A DNA stretch of 64,000 nt from Aselliscus stoliczkanus (GCA_033961575.1 CM066728.1:104112852-104176851), one strand, 5' to 3'; numbered from the stretch's first letter, positions 1 through 12,499 are shown. Numbers and translations are program-made. Notes: generated by a model from the letters alone, not told the origin.

Positions 1-125
1 CTCCAGATGCTTCCGGTGCTGCTCGGCGGCTAAGTCCAGCTCCTGCTGCTTTTCGTGAAGGAACTCCAGCAAGTCCTGCACCCGCGTGGCCATGTCTACA
101 TCTCTATCGCAAAGCAGCTCCACGC
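1..125 (-). CDS. TRIO: TRIO exon, second half of spectrin repeat 6, cut by window edge
   Basis: The exon starts at 125 after TTCCCTGTCCGCAG, completes the split glycine codon and encodes 41 further residues, [15 protein letters not shown] to AEQHRKHLE, in the window. It runs on past position 1 with no donor seen. It is helix C of the repeat, rich in glutamate, glutamine and leucine, with cysteine in LLCDRD. The polypyrimidine tract is good. The frame joins that of the preceding exon exactly. Confidence 0.96.
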
Positions 126-1043
126 CTGCGGACAGGGAAGGGAGGTCCCAGGATCCAACCGCATTCAGCCTGGTCCTAAGGGGTGCATGCCATGCCTCTG
201 CTTCTGTGAATCACTGGCCCGGCTGGGGGCCAAGCCATGACTCTGAGGGCCAAGTTCGAGGGGAGCGCAGCCAGCAGAGGTGTGTGTGCCTGCCCTAGCA
301 CATGTCAGTGTGTCTCAGAGAATGTATCTGCTGTGTTACAGCCAAACGCGATGCCTAGCTCACCAAACTAAACCCTTTTCCTTTCAATCTGCTTCTGCTC
401 TTACAGTAACTTGGGAAAATGTGACACCCTTTATAAACGGGTGAACCTTGGTTTGTCTTTGTTTTGTAACTAGTTACTTTTCCTGAAGTGTTTAATAGTA
501 TGACCTGTGAAACATGAGTAAGTAGTATGCAGGCTGCTGCTAAGTTCAGTTGCTCACACTAGAGTGCTCTCCCTGTTTCTGAGACTACAGTGCCATCTGC
601 TGGTAAAATACAAAACTAGAGAAATAAAGAATGAAAACATTTTCTTGGGATTTACAGTTCATTCATGGAGCTACACTGTATCATTTGCAAAATTAAAGTT
701 CATGCTACTTGAACTCACATGCAAGGATATTAAGGGTAAGCCCACTGACCATGTTGTGAAATGTGACAATGTAATGTGGGGGGAAATGTTTCCTTTTATT
801 TTTTATTTTTTTATTTTATTTTATTATTTTTTTTGAGGGCAGTGTCACTGGCCCTCATATGTGGGACCCGAACCGGGGCCGCTGGCTTCCCAAGCCAAAT
901 GTTTCCTTTTCCAGAGTAGGGACCTGTGACATCGGTACCCAGGGGCTAACTGAGCTTCGAAGTCATCGCACTGAAACAAACCGGATGAATTCCCATGGGG
1001 ACATGAAGGACCCCCCAAGTGACAGGGACCAGAGAGCTCTTAC
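126..1043 (-). other. TRIO: TRIO intron, 918 bp, with one head-only SINE
   Basis: The intron is bounded by CTG|GTAAGA and GCAG. Apart from the SINE at 798-896 I see no gene or other recognisable element. The stretch 300-780 is AT-rich unique sequence. Confidence 0.9.
798..896 (-). mobile_element. Head-only tRNA-derived SINE
   Basis: Read on the minus strand, a tRNA-like head with a B-box-like GTTCGGGTCCC and the family tag GAGGGCCAGTGACACTG runs straight into a long A/T-rich tail, with none of the central body of the long copies. It lacks about the first 30 bases of the head, including the A box. A perfect 14-bp target duplication (AAATGTTTCCTTTT) flanks it at 784-797 and 897-910. Confidence 0.85.
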
Positions 1044-1239
1044 CAGAGGCCTGCACTTCATTGACGTACTGCAGGAGGTCCTGCCCTTGGTGGATGACGT
1101 CGAAGGTCAGGTTGTTCATGGTCAGGGCTTTGTCTGCGTGGTGCTGCAGGCGCTGCTCCGCTATCGTGAGATCTTCCGTGTCGAAGTCATTCATCTGCTG
1201 AGACAGCTCATCGTTCCAAGACTCCAGGTCTGAGATGAT
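1044..1239 (-). CDS. TRIO: TRIO exon, first half of spectrin repeat 6
   Basis: This 196-base exon encodes 65 residues, IISDLESWNDELSQQ to LLQYVNEVQAS, plus the first base of a split glycine codon; it starts in phase 0. Helix A contains SDLESWNDEL, and helix B runs to LLQYVNEVQAS. The acceptor (GCCTTTCCTCTGTCAG) is strong with a branch-point-like CCTAAAC; the donor is CTG|GTAAGA. Every residue agrees with TRIO as I remember it. Its length is not a multiple of three. Confidence 0.97.
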
Positions 1240-1462
1240 CTGACAGAGGAAAGGCTCTGTTTAGGATCAAGACTTGAAAACTAGGTATCTGCTGCGACAG
1301 CCTAACGTGCCACGCACGGGCGGGAGAGGCTGGCATGATCCCGTCTAAAGGGCGCGGCGCCCATGGATGGGCACCGCTGACCAGAGATGGGACGGTCAGA
1401 CACGGAAACAATAAAACTTACCACAACTGAATAAAACATGGTGAATATACAAAAATTTACTC

Positions 1463-1510
1463 ATTCCTAATGATGTTTTAAGAAACATCATTAACATTCC
1501 TAATGATGTT
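1463..1510. repeat. Small hairpin overlapped by a 15-bp direct repeat
   Basis: AATGATGTTT at 1469-1478 is the exact reverse complement of AAACATCATT at 1483-1492, with a four-base loop. The 15-mer ATTCCTAATGATGTT occurs at 1463-1477 and again at 1496-1510. No function is implied. Confidence 0.8.
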
Positions 1511-4500
1511 AAAAAGCCAAAAATAAGTGAAATACTCTTTGGTTCCAATTAGAGGTAGATAGGAAACCAATCTTTATCCTAACAATTGCTAACTAAGGAG
1601 AAAATTATTTAAGCATATAATGATGAAGGAAAGTTCCTCTTTATGGATAATTCTAGCTATTAAATGTGGAAAGAATAATAAATCAGAACATTCTTTCCTA
1701 ACTTTTTTTGGCATTCTAGTAAACTGTTCAGGTGATGGGTATGACTGCATACAGCCGATGGGGACCTTAGCAATGGGAGGTCAGAGGGCCACCTCCTAAA
1801 CCCAGAGGGACCACACAGGACATGCCTCCTCACAGGAGGGGCTACAACCTGACCGTACCACCTGTGGAGCGTCCTTGCACAAAAACAGAATCTGAATCTA
1901 ATCAGGTCTTTACTTCTAAGTTTACAGGAAACACCCAGGATAGAAAAATAGTTAAAGAACGTAAAAGAAATCAAGTGAGCAAACGCAGAATACAGGACCC
2001 GGTTTCTCTGAAAACGACAAAGTGACTTCAACAAGCTGTGGCATGGAGGAAAAGAAGGGCGGGCAGGGAGACCATTCTAATTCAAAGACTAGCCGTGAAA
2101 TGCAGCAGTGGACCCCTGTACCTGCAGGGGGGGGGGTGCGCCCCGCACCTGCAGAGGCCTGGATGGGGGCTGGGGACTAGAAGCTCGTCAGGAATGACTG
2201 TTAGGTTGCTGAGGTGTTTGGTGGATTGTGGGTATGTAAGAAAATGGCCTTAATTTTTGGAAAAGTCTTTAGAAGTGAAATTATGAGCTGGCAAGGACTT
2301 TCTCTAAAATGCTATATAGCACAACAATAACGAAAGAAAGGTTACCTGAAGTGGGGGAGAACTTATTGAATTTGGGCTATCCTCACTACTTTCGTATAGA
2401 TTTAAAACCTTCATAATATACTTTAAAAATATTGAGACTAAAAATTATGAAAGCCAAAAAGGAAGAAAAAACTTCTCGTGAAAGAATATTATACTGCATA
2501 CTTCAACGGAATAACATTTCCCATGAGCCCTACTTTACTTTATTTGCATAAGCAGCAAGCAAATTAGTGTGAAAATTTGTGAATGTGGGAGAGTTTACAC
2601 AGAAGATGGAAAGTAATAAAAAACTTAACGCTTCCCCAAACTCCTATTGCATGAATCTTCCCGATTTATTTTTTTATTATACGGATCTGTATACAATGTG
2701 TGTATTATATTAATTTGTATTTGTTTATAAGTTACAAATTTAAGTTAATGCCAAATTAGACATAAACCAAAAAAACCACTAAGGAAAAATATTCTTAAAA
2801 GGGAAAAATAATTACCATAACTTTAATCTTTACTCTAAGGGGAATTTTCTCTCTTTATGTTTGTTTGTTTTCTGGCACTAAGGGGGAAGGGATTTGGGTG
2901 TGGTGGTGAGATACAGATTCAGAAGTCTGTCTCCTGGAGACAACATCAGACTCAGCTAACACTTAGCTAACACTCCTCAGATAAAGGACAATAAACAAAG
3001 CTCAAGGTGCTAAGACCAGCAGGGTTTGAAAGCTCTCCCTGGGCAGGAAGAAACCCTGGCAAAGGCCATGATCAAAGGATCATCAGGAAAACTCCTGCCC
3101 AGAGTTTATAATTACTGCTTGTTAACCACAACAGCCAAGAGAAGAAATCTGGGCCAAAAATGAAGTCCAAGAAAGTGGAAGTCATTTTTGAATATTGATA
3201 CTTTAGAGAAATCTCTTTGAAACAATTTATCCCAGAATTTTTAGAAAGTCTAAGTTCTTCTTTCTAAATACACGCAGAATTATGCCTGCTTTCCACACCT
3301 AACCTGTCACAGGATGCTACAGTAATAATTTTGTTTTTAGATCAACAGAGCAGCTCTTACTTGGAATACCTAGAGGCTGAAGCAGCAATATTCTAAGCCC
3401 TAGAATATGTCGATCCACTTTTGAGAGATGGAAATGCTACTGCAATTGAAATACAAGAGATACGGGGGATTTTTAAAAATTAGCCAAGTAACAGATGGAT
3501 GTCTACCATAAACATAACTCCATGCTCCCTGCGGGTAGTCAGATACGCGAGGTAATCCCAGCTGAAACCTCAAGTGCTCGGATTTTCACGTTTCAGGGTG
3601 AGTCAAGAGAAAAAAGGCTGTAAGGACCTGACATGTAAAAGCTTCTGAACTGCATTTCAGCTGCCCCGTGAATGAACTGTAGGTTTAATTTCCTCAGCTC
3701 TGGAAAGCACTTACCCTGGCCTGGCACACCAGTTTTATTGAGGCCATGTGTGGGAATTTTGTGGCTTTAGTGGGGGAAAATGTATGTTTATGGTTCCTGA
3801 TCTACATTTTAAAAAACTGGTTCAATGAAAGCGGAAATACAATTAAACTTTTCCCCCTTTAAAATGGCATTATAAGAGTGAAGCCAATTTTTTTTCCTTT
3901 TCAAATTCCTGCAAGAAAAACCTCTAATAATGCTTCTGATTCCTTAGTCAGAATTATTTAATACGCAGCTAAGTTGACAAAAGCAACTCCTCTAAAGCGG
4001 AGGTCAGAGAGGAACGGAGGCCAGGCTCTAAGTGGGTTAAGGGTCGAGGCTGACAGGTTTCTCCAGGGCTGTGTGTGTGGTTTAACTCCTTTCTTGTCAC
4101 TAACCAACGGCGATAGTCAGCACAGCCTTTCCTTAATGAAAACACTGGTGGCAGTTAGACAGGCCCGGCCTGCACGCGCCACGCACGCCACTCACAGGCC
4201 CACTCGCGGCAGAGGGTGTGTCCCAGGGCCTCCACAGCTGAGGTTACTGATGGCAGTCTGCACATCCTCTGCCTCTGTGGCACTAGGGTCTGGGCCACAG
4301 TGACCTCAAAGCAGTGTTCTAAACCCAGAACAAGGAATAGATATGGAGAGAGTGTGCTCTCTGGCCTCCGGCGGTAGTCACAGGGCATCCCAGGGCAGGC
4401 ACTCCGTCGCCGCCACCAGCTGCATGAGGCTGACAGGCCCAGGAATCCGGCCTCACCACGCTGCAGTGAGCTTCAGTTCCTTTCGTCATGTCTCACAGAC

Positions 4501-4753
4501 AGACTCGGTGTCATCCAATTATACTTCCAAGTTCAAAAAAACCTTTCCTGACACAGAACTAAGAATCACCCTCTTTTTGTTGAATAAAAAATAAAAGAAC
4601 TGTGTACTTCATTTTCCCAGTCACATATAAGGTGTAAAAGTCCATTTTTTAGGTAAGAATTACAGACCATTTGAGAACACTTCCATGGGGGGAAAAACCT
4701 GGGTTTCCTACGACTAAAGTGTTATCACCACAGGCAAGCTTATTCCCACTCTT

Positions 4754-4810
4754 GGAGGGAGGAGAATGGGAAGGAAGGAGGGAGGGAAGGAAGGAAGGAA
4801 AGAGAGAGGG
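4754..4810. repeat. GGAA/GGGA purine microsatellite
   Basis: An imperfect GGAA and GGGA tract on the plus strand, ending in GAGAGAGGG. On the TRIO-sense strand it is a TTCC-rich pyrimidine tract, about 320 bp downstream of the donor of exon 5130-5304. Confidence 0.85.
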
Positions 4811-5129
4811 TCACAGCATGTGAGTTTGGGCCTCTGCTCCAAGGACCAGGGGAGTGCTGTGTGACCCAATCGAGGTTTAAACACACCACGATGAGGAGAT
4901 ACGCTTGTTCTGAGAAGCTCTGCCTTCGCTCTGCTGCCCTGCGGGGTGATGCCGGCCCTGCCTCCTCTGCCTCCACCACCGGGCAGCGCAGAGCTGAGCC
5001 CCCCACCCCAGGGCGGGCTGAGGCACACTCCCACCCCATCCTCTCACACTGAGCTGAGGGAGGGGACACAGGAAGTGAGCCTGGCAGGGGCGGACAGGGC
5101 ACCGGCGGGGAGGCTGTGGGGACACTCAC

Positions 5130-5304
5130 GTCAATGGCATCCCTCTCGAAGATGCGCAGCTGCAGGAAGAGGTCCAGCTTGATCTTGCGCTCCTGGAAGA
5201 GCTCCTCCATCTGGGCCTGGGCCTCATCCAGCTGCTGCAGCACCGTCTCGATGTGGCTGATGGAGCTGTTGTGGGGGGTCTTGTTACTGGAGATGGCGGA
5301 GTCC
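5130..5304 (-). CDS. TRIO: TRIO exon, second half of spectrin repeat 5
   Basis: This 175-base exon begins with the last base of the split arginine codon and then encodes 58 residues, [15 protein letters not shown] to [11 protein letters not shown], ending in phase 0. A short polar loop ([10 protein letters not shown]) is followed by a long helix C rich in glutamate and glutamine. The acceptor has a good pyrimidine tract (CCCCCTCCTCTGCCCTTCGTAG) with a branch-point-like TTGCTGAAAC upstream; the donor is GAC|GTGAGT. Two changes from human TRIO as I recall it are AQAQ (for AQSQ) and KLDLF (for KLELF). Together with the previous exon it makes 345 bases, so the pair could be skipped in frame. Confidence 0.97.
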
Positions 5305-6236
5305 CTACGAAGGGCAGAGGAGGGGGCCGGGGTTTCAGCAAGACAAACAGGAATTGGTGTCTCGCATTGTCAGATCCCAGATCCGGCAGCGCGGGAGCTC
5401 GGGCTGGGGGGAAGCAAGCTGGCAGGAAGCGGGCCGCTGGCCTCAGAAGATGGAACACACCGCCCTCCCGCAAAACAACACCAGGCTTCCTCCTCCTTCC
5501 AGACCCGAGGACACGCTGCAGTCTCTCACGGTCGTTCTTGTAAGAAATCTAGCAATTACGTAAAATCACTTTTGTAGTTTCCTTTTTAGTCACTTTTCTC
5601 CTGAAGCAGAGAGAGCAGATGACACCTATTTACTCCAAAGGTAGAGACGTACTGGTTATGAGGGGGTTACACTTCAGTGTATCAATGAAGTCTCTATCAA
5701 GTAACTTCTGCCTGAGTTATCAGCCCCGAGTCCATAAACTGTCCTGAGTGACAGGGTAGGGGAGTCACTTACATAAAAGGTCCCTGTGACCCAATGAAAG
5801 GGACTCGCGCCCAGCTGGAGCACAGGGCCCTGCCACCCCGAGGCCAGGCCTGGCCTGAGCTTTGGAGAAGGGAACACCCCACCACTCGACAGAGGCAGAT
5901 GGCTCAGGGCCTGACGGACGCAGTCCCAGGAGGTTTACATCAATCTGATTTGTAAAGAAATTGCAGTATTTCCTAGGTAGGTGTTAAGAGGAAATATTAA
6001 TAAAAGCTGAATTCTGGGAAGGTTTATTAGTCAATGCTGTAACGGGAGAAGTTACACAGTGAAAAAAAAAAACGGTAAAGGAGAAAAAAAGAAAAGAGAA
6101 AGGAAGAGATGCTCTTCTCCATTATACGCACAGATGTTATTTGTTCTCCACCTAGTTGGACAGAGAATTATAGCCAATTGTTCCCCAAAAGTGAGGGGAG
6201 GGGGCGCCGCTGGCCCCGGCGGGAAGGGCAGCCCAC
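5305..6236 (-). other. TRIO: TRIO intron, 932 bp, no mobile element seen
   Basis: Short intron between the two halves of spectrin repeat 5, bounded by GTGGGC and TCGTAG. It has a purine-rich stretch at about 6060-6112 (A runs with GGAG/AAAG). Nothing else is recognised. Confidence 0.9.
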
Positions 6237-6406
6237 CTCAGTTGCTGGATGAGGTCCTCCCCTTCCTTGATCACGTTGACGGTCACCTGCAGGGTGGTCT
6301 GCTGCTGCTGGCCGAAGCGCTTGATGAGCTCCTGCACGGCCTCCACGGACTCGGCGTACACGTCGTCCAGCAGCTCCTTCTGCAGCTCCTCCAGCCACGC
6401 CCACAG
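6237..6406 (-). CDS. TRIO: TRIO exon, first half of spectrin repeat 5
   Basis: This 170-base exon encodes 56 residues, [15 protein letters not shown] to [10 protein letters not shown], plus two bases (AG) of a split arginine codon; it starts in phase 0. Helix A begins LWAWLEEL, where I remember human TRIO having T for the A; AVQELIKR here has E where I recall D. A glutamine run (GQQQQ) sits in helix B. Both splice sites look weak: the sequence before the acceptor (GCATCTCGTCCGCAG) is purine-interrupted and the donor is GAG|GTGGGC. Because 170 is not a multiple of three, skipping this exon alone would shift the frame. Confidence 0.97.
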
Positions 6407-7419
6407 CTGCGGACGAGATGCACGTGAGGCCGGGCCCCTCTCCGCCACTCGGGGGTCCTGGCGCGGGGACTGGGAGGGACCCGGCTGGAGGGAAAGGTGG
6501 CAGCCTGCCCCAGGGAGGCGGGCGGGCGGGAAGAGTCACCCCACAGTCCGACAGCCAGCGGAAACCACGCACGAAACACGCAGTATGCAGCCGCTGCGTG
6601 GTGAGGAAGTGGGCCGAGAGCCGAAGGGGACTGTCACAAAGGAGAAAAAAGAAAGGCAGGTCGCTCTTCCCCAGCTCAATCTGGGTGCAACAGAAATCAG
6701 AAAAGACCCCCTCCGACAGCAGAAACATCTGCTGCACATAACAGGCATTCTTTCACGCGTCTCCTGGACGGTTTATTTTATTTTTAGCAAAGGCATTACA
6801 ATCCATTATTAATTATTAACCACTCCGCAGACATGGGAGCTTGACAGCCTCAGAAAAGGAGGAAGCATAAAATGTGGCAGAACAAACTCATCAGCAGGCC
6901 TGGCAGGCCCATGGATGTGGCCCCGTGAGGTGACCACGCCCAGCCGGGGCCACGGTCAATGTGGCCACAGCTCACGCCCTCCGCGACAAGTGGGCACACT
7001 GGAAATACGTCAACACCTTCACTGCCACCACCAGGAACAAGGTGCCCGGGGACAGCATGGAACTCGTCAGGCCCGGTGAGAGCCCGCTTCCCCACTCCGG
7101 GAGGCCACCGCCCCTCCAGGTTTCTGGAGAGCATTCGGTGAACCCCACAAGACAATTAGTTAAAGTTAGCAGGCCCTGGTGGCTTGGAGGCGGTTTGTGT
7201 AGAGAAGACACTTCCTCAGGGGATGTAAGAACCACCTCCAGTATCTTACACGCGTCTGTCACAGGCAGCTGCCTTGGCCACAGTGACGCAGGGTCAAGGG
7301 ACCGTCCCCTGACACCGCCCAGCCTGCTGGCCTTGGTGGCTCATACAGCACAACGGCACTTGCCAAAATACACTGTGCTGTATTTGGTCTTTTCTTTCCA
7401 AGCTCATCCTGTCTGAAAA

Positions 7420-8615
7420 CTGCTTTACTGAAGGGTAACTGACATACAATAAACTGCATGAATTTAAAGTGTACACTGAGGGCCGGCCGAGTGGCGCAGT
7501 GGTTGGGAGCTGCCTTGGGACGCAAGCAGCCCCAGTTCGGATCCCACATATGAGGGCCAGTGACACTGCCCTCTACAGCTAACAACAGCTCCACCTGGAG
7601 CTGGACTGCGAGCCCCAGCGACGGTGTAGGCTGCAGCTCCTGCTGCAGTGGGCTGCCATAGGCTACAGTGAGTGGCCGGCAGCCAGCGTGAGCTGCCAGT
7701 AGCCGCGGTGAGCGACATCCAGAGGCCGGCGACCGATCTGCCTCACCCGGGAAGAGCACAATGACGGTACCAACATGGGCCAGTGAAGCAATGTCCTCCA
7801 CAACTAGACTGAAGAACTTGTCTGTTCCCCTCCCCACAATTCCCCAATTAAAAAAAAAAAATCTTAAAAAAATAAAGTGTACACTGAGAACTATGACACA
7901 CGTATATACTCATGAAAAGATCCCTGCTATCAAGACAGTGAACAGCTCTGTCAGCCCAAAAGGTTCCTTGTGTCCTTTGTAACCCCTCCTCGTCTCCCAT
8001 GGCCCTCCCTCCCCACAGGCAATCATCAATCCGCTTTCAGTCAGTATAGATTATCTTGTATTTTCTTAAAAAAATTAAAAACTAAAAATTACATAAATGG
8101 AATTGTGCAGCATATACTTTTATTTTTTTTGGTCTGGCTTCTTTCGTGCAGCATCATCATTTTGAGATTCACCCACACCACTGTGTTTCTTCCTTTGATT
8201 GTTGAACACGATTCCATTCTACACACACCCGCAGTTATCCCCTCACCTGTTGACATCTGGGTCGTTCCCAGCTTTTGGCCATTGCAAACAGCGGCTGTAA
8301 ACGCTGTGTGCAGTCCCTTGGGAACTGCGCTTTCCTTCCAGGGGATACCTAGGTGTGTGTATCTGTGCAGAGCGGCTGCATCACATGGCAGGTGTATGCT
8401 TACCGTTTTTACAAAACGCCGAACTGTTCCCACAGTGGCCGCGCCATTTCATTCCCACCAGCAGTGCCTGCGAGTTCTGCTTACTCCACACACCCTCCAA
8501 TACTGATACGCTTGGTCCTTTTAATTTTAGACATTCTACATGAGTGGCATCTCGTTATGGCTTCAGTGAGCAATGCTCTAGTGACTGATGACGGCAAGCC
8601 TATGCAGACCTTTTA
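7420..8615 (-). mobile_element. Old L1 3'-end remnant, antisense, interrupted by a SINE
   Basis: Plus-strand phrases GTAACTGACATACAATAAAC, CACCTGTTGACATCTGGG and CCCAGCTTTTGGCCATTGC, in this order, match the reverse complement of the 3' part of mammalian L1M-type elements as I remember it. The SINE at 7481-7872 is inserted in it. There is no open reverse transcriptase frame. Confidence 0.7.
7481..7872 (+). mobile_element. Long tRNA-headed SINE, full length
   Basis: The tRNA-like head has an A box (TGGCGCAGTGG) and B box (GTTCGGATCCC). It is followed by GAGGGCCAGTGACACTGCC, a GC-rich body with GTGAGTGGCCGGCAGCCAG, the tail CTTGTCTGTTCCCCTCCC and an A run. A perfect 16-bp target duplication (TAAAGTGTACACTGAG) lies at 7465-7480 and 7873-7888. 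It sits antisense to TRIO. Open frames across it are not genes. Confidence 0.92.
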
Positions 8616-9291
8616 AGAGATCTTTTGTTGTAAACGTACCTTCAGTTGCAAACAGTATCACCTGATGGCTCTTGTCGTCCATATTTTAAATACGGTGGGT
8701 CAATTTAAAAATTAGAGGAGTGCTGCCAAAGGGCTTATTACTCAGTCAAGTTATTTGGGGTCCTAAGAGTTAATTTTACTAAATATTACATGAAACATGT
8801 GTTAACTTGTCTAACCATTATTATTTAACTATTTTTGTGTATAAGCCATCCAATTTCATACAGCCCAAGAATTTTAACTAAAGGAGTTCTCAAGAGAGGC
8901 TGGTTCACCTCTCTGACCTTACAGATTAAGGAAAAGAGGCTGCAGGTGATGAAGTAGCCTGCACAACAAGGGCCAAACCTGCAGGTGATGCTGACCTACG
9001 GCAAAGCCAGTGCCAGGCAGGCGTCTACACCTGGTCGCGCGCCGTGTCGTGTTGTATTTCAACCTGAACACCACCATTCATCGAGTCACCAAATAAGGAC
9101 TCGCGCTCTGCACCACCTATCAAGGGCCCATAATCAATAACATGTCTTTGGGTTTTTTGGTTTTGCTTTCCTCTAAATTCCCATGATCATGGTCGCTGCA
9201 TTTATAAACAGCAGGAAGGACGAAAGCCGACAGCCATGAGGAGTCTCCCAATTCGCTCTAGTATTTTCCAAGCTGTGAGGTGACGCTGTGT

Positions 9292-9310
9292 AGCAGCAGC
9301 AGCAGCAGCA
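9292..9310. repeat. (AGC)6 microsatellite
   Basis: About six AGC triplets on the plus strand (CTG on the TRIO-sense strand). It is a candidate length polymorphism, too short here to suggest an expansion. Confidence 0.9.
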
Positions 9311-10861
9311 TTTCAGATCAAAGGGATGCGGTCGGAGTGTTGGCTCTGGGTTGAGGGGATCGCTGCATTCCTTTGAGACTCACTTTGCTACATCAGGGGC
9401 CCTCAAAACACCAACACCGCCCTCCCGCGCTACTAAGAAGGCCAGAGACAGAGGCGGCAGGGAGTGCTGGGTGAGCAGCCATGTTCTGTACAAATTCTCC
9501 CTAAGCATGGCGACCCATTCAAATTAACGAATATTTTACCAAAACAAGGCTTGAATATTTCACCCAGTCAAACTGTTTAACCAAAAACATCCATATGTTA
9601 TCTAATAGGGGGACTTCTCGAGCTGAGACTGTCTCCCCGCTTCGTGGTGACCTGCCTGCCCCGTGCCTGGGGCACGTGACTGGCCACTTGCTTCCTAAAG
9701 AGAAAACCCCTTCAGTAGCACCCAGCCTCGCAGCCCTCCCACCCTCTGATTCCTGCCCTAAAATGGGTATTTACAAAAAGTGGACCCTTGCAACTATATT
9801 TCTTCTGCTGAAAAAGAATAAAAAACCACTTACTCCCTTCTCGCACAGTTTCAACGCGTCTTCCACCTCAAGCCTGTTCTGCACTGAAGCTGCCCCTTGT
9901 CACTGTGGGACGGACCAGAAACAGGGGCACCCCCAGAGCACACCTGCCCGTGACAGCCCCAGGAGCTGGAGGGTAGGAAACGGAGAGCGCTGGAGGAATG
10001 GATGGAGAGACACTGCGTATGGAACGGCTGGGCCCAGAAACAGTGCCGCCTCAGCATTTTATGCTCATTCAGGGGAGCTGAATGACTTAAGCAAACGTAC
10101 ATCCAAAAAAGACTGCTCTTCTCTCACGGCACTCTAAGCATTAGTATCGATGAGAAGAAATGCAAAGGAGCCAACTCTCCATCAAATACTGAATCCGTAT
10201 CACGTAGAGAGGTGTCTGTCAGTCTGACACATCAGACTACAAGCTGTCCTCCAGGGACACGGAGGGCTGCAGCCACGGTAGCCTCTGGTTTTAGTTACCT
10301 CACACGTTTAATTTTAAGAGATAGCGTCTTATAACACTCGTAGAAATTAGTATCTCTTCTTTTAAATTTGTTGGGAAAACAGAAATGCAAGTTTTCAAAA
10401 GTCCATTATAAAAACACCGCAATATCAGCAGATACAACACTGATTGGGACAGCTGACAGAGAGCGTGCAGGTCTTGGACACGATGCGTCTAGGCCCAGGG
10501 TCCCACCGCCTTCCCGCCCGTGTCACACAGCGAGGTCAGGCCTCGCCTCCCTGGCCCAGTGTTGTTCCCAACTCAGGGACGCGGCCCGTGGGACAGGATG
10601 TGGGTGGGAGCCTGTCTGAGTGAGGATGTCTGCAAAATTTCTCTTCTCCGGCAAATACTACCATTTAATACTACTACAATTAAATACCATTTAAATCATT
10701 AAACCAATTTAACAAGTCTCGCCTCTATACACTGTGGAGAAGAGTTCAAAACCCACTCTTGAAGCATAACACACAGCTGTGCTTCTATATAACTCCACTG
10801 CCATAGCATAAGAGTTATCCATAAATATTAATTAAAACACTTCACGTAAGAGGTAATATGG

Positions 10862-11075
10862 AATAACAATTAAGAGCATGGGTTCCGAAGCCAGACTGCT
10901 TGAGTTCAAATCCTGACTAACACTTCCTGCTGTGTGACCTTGGGCAAGTCACAGTTTACTCACCTATAAAACGAGCACGGTAACAATACCGACTTCACAG
11001 GGTTGCCGGGAAGATTAAATGAGATGATGCACACAGAGTAAAGAAATAAGTTGATATTAGTCACTGGTATTAGTT
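10862..11075 (+). mobile_element. MIR SINE
   Basis: Ancient mammalian MIR in sense orientation. It has TTAAGAGCATGGG, GAGTTCAAATCCTGACTAAC, the core TGTGTGACCTTGGGCAAGTC, and AGATTAAATGAGATGATGC in the expected order. It is nearly full length but diverged. Confidence 0.85.
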
Positions 11076-12499
11076 TTGTTCTTGTAAGAAAAATTTGCCA
11101 AATAATAAGAATCACAAGGTTTTAAAAGTCTTCTTTCTCTAGAAATGTATGAATCCAGATTTCTACCAATTGTTCAAAATATGTCACTTAGTCTGGCCAA
11201 CTTCACACCATCCCACATGTAAATCTTTTTGCACCTAAAAACAGGGCAGTGTGAGGAAAAGGTGCTGGAATTCGTCCGTTAGATTCTATAGAAATCACTT
11301 CCCCTGACTCCAGGGGAAGTGCCATGAATATTTGTGGGGGCAACCGTTTCCTTTCTTCCTGGCAGTTGTTTTAAAGAACTAGCTTATTCCCTCAACATCC
11401 TGGACATTTCAGCGCATGTCCACGGTGGAACATGCTTGCCCGGCTGGCTGGCTGAGTGGCCACAGGGCCCGATCCTGGGAACAGGCAGATAAAAAGGGAG
11501 AAACAACTGAGGCAGAAGGAGCGAGGCTACATACATCTAAATCCATGATGTTAAAATGCCCAGAAGTCCTTTGACCCTTTAGAATTTTTCTGTCTGGTCC
11601 AAGAGGAAATATTCCCATTTAATTTGGAGAAAAAAATCTCAGAGGAAAGGTTTCTTCTAATATCAACTGGAGATGAACTGATGCATATCACAATAGGATT
11701 CGGGTCAAGTCTATTTTTAAGCGTTGAAAATGGTACCTATGATTCCTAAAACAACCTCTGAACAAAGCACTGAGAAAGTCTCTAGGATGCCTGTGAAATT
11801 TTCACCATGAACTTTCTGAGCGTGAAAAAAAACTGCACTTCTGTGCATGCTGTTAGTTTACAGCAAGAAGATGAATCTTGGCCGGACAGCAAAAGAGGGC
11901 CGCTTTCTATGGACGTTCTCAGGGGCATGGACTCTGCTTCCCAGAGAACTATGACCCACAGCCTGGCGCTGGCCTGTCAGTCAGGCCATGCTGCCCCTAG
12001 AGGCCCTCTGAGCTGGGGCACTGCATGGAAGAGACCTTGAACCCAGCCCACAAACCGGCCCAGGAGTGAACCAAAGCCCTGGCTCACGGACCAGGCTCCG
12101 CCGAGAAGGTTGTGCCAGGGAGACCCGTGGTTCTGGGGAGAAAACTCCCGTGACAAAGACCTGGAGAAGCGCCATCCTGGGTCCAGCGCCGGGCCGAGTC
12201 TGACCCAGGAGCACTGCCCTCCTCACAGCCTCTGTGCTGAGTGCAGCCTCAAGGAGGAAGCTTGCTCTGCTGGGAGGGAACCTCTGAAAAAGCCTCACTA
12301 ACTGCAGAGGGGAAATCCCACCAGAGAGGGCCCATCACAGACTTCAGTGGGGTGGGGATACCAGGAAAGGACTGAGCTTCCAGCCAATTCACTGGGCGGA
12401 GGAGCGGAGCCCCGAGATTTGGGGATTGCTCTGGCTACAACCTCTCTCGGATGCAGTCTGAACGCAGGCCCCAGCATGCTCACAACCACCAGCTGCGGG

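Larger units (their letters stand above)
1240..5129 (-). other. TRIO: TRIO intron, 3890 bp, mostly unique sequence
   Basis: Contains a small hairpin with direct repeats near 1463-1510 and a purine tract at 4754-4810. The stretch 2300-2460 has the look of an old L1 3' end but I cannot support it. The rest, including 2860-3720 and 3970-4600, shows no gene I can recognise. Confidence 0.85.

Noticed and set aside
6249..6812. Plus-strand open frame of 187 codons.
   Set aside because: It overlaps the TRIO exon at 6237-6406 on the opposite strand and continues into intron; no domain is recognised.
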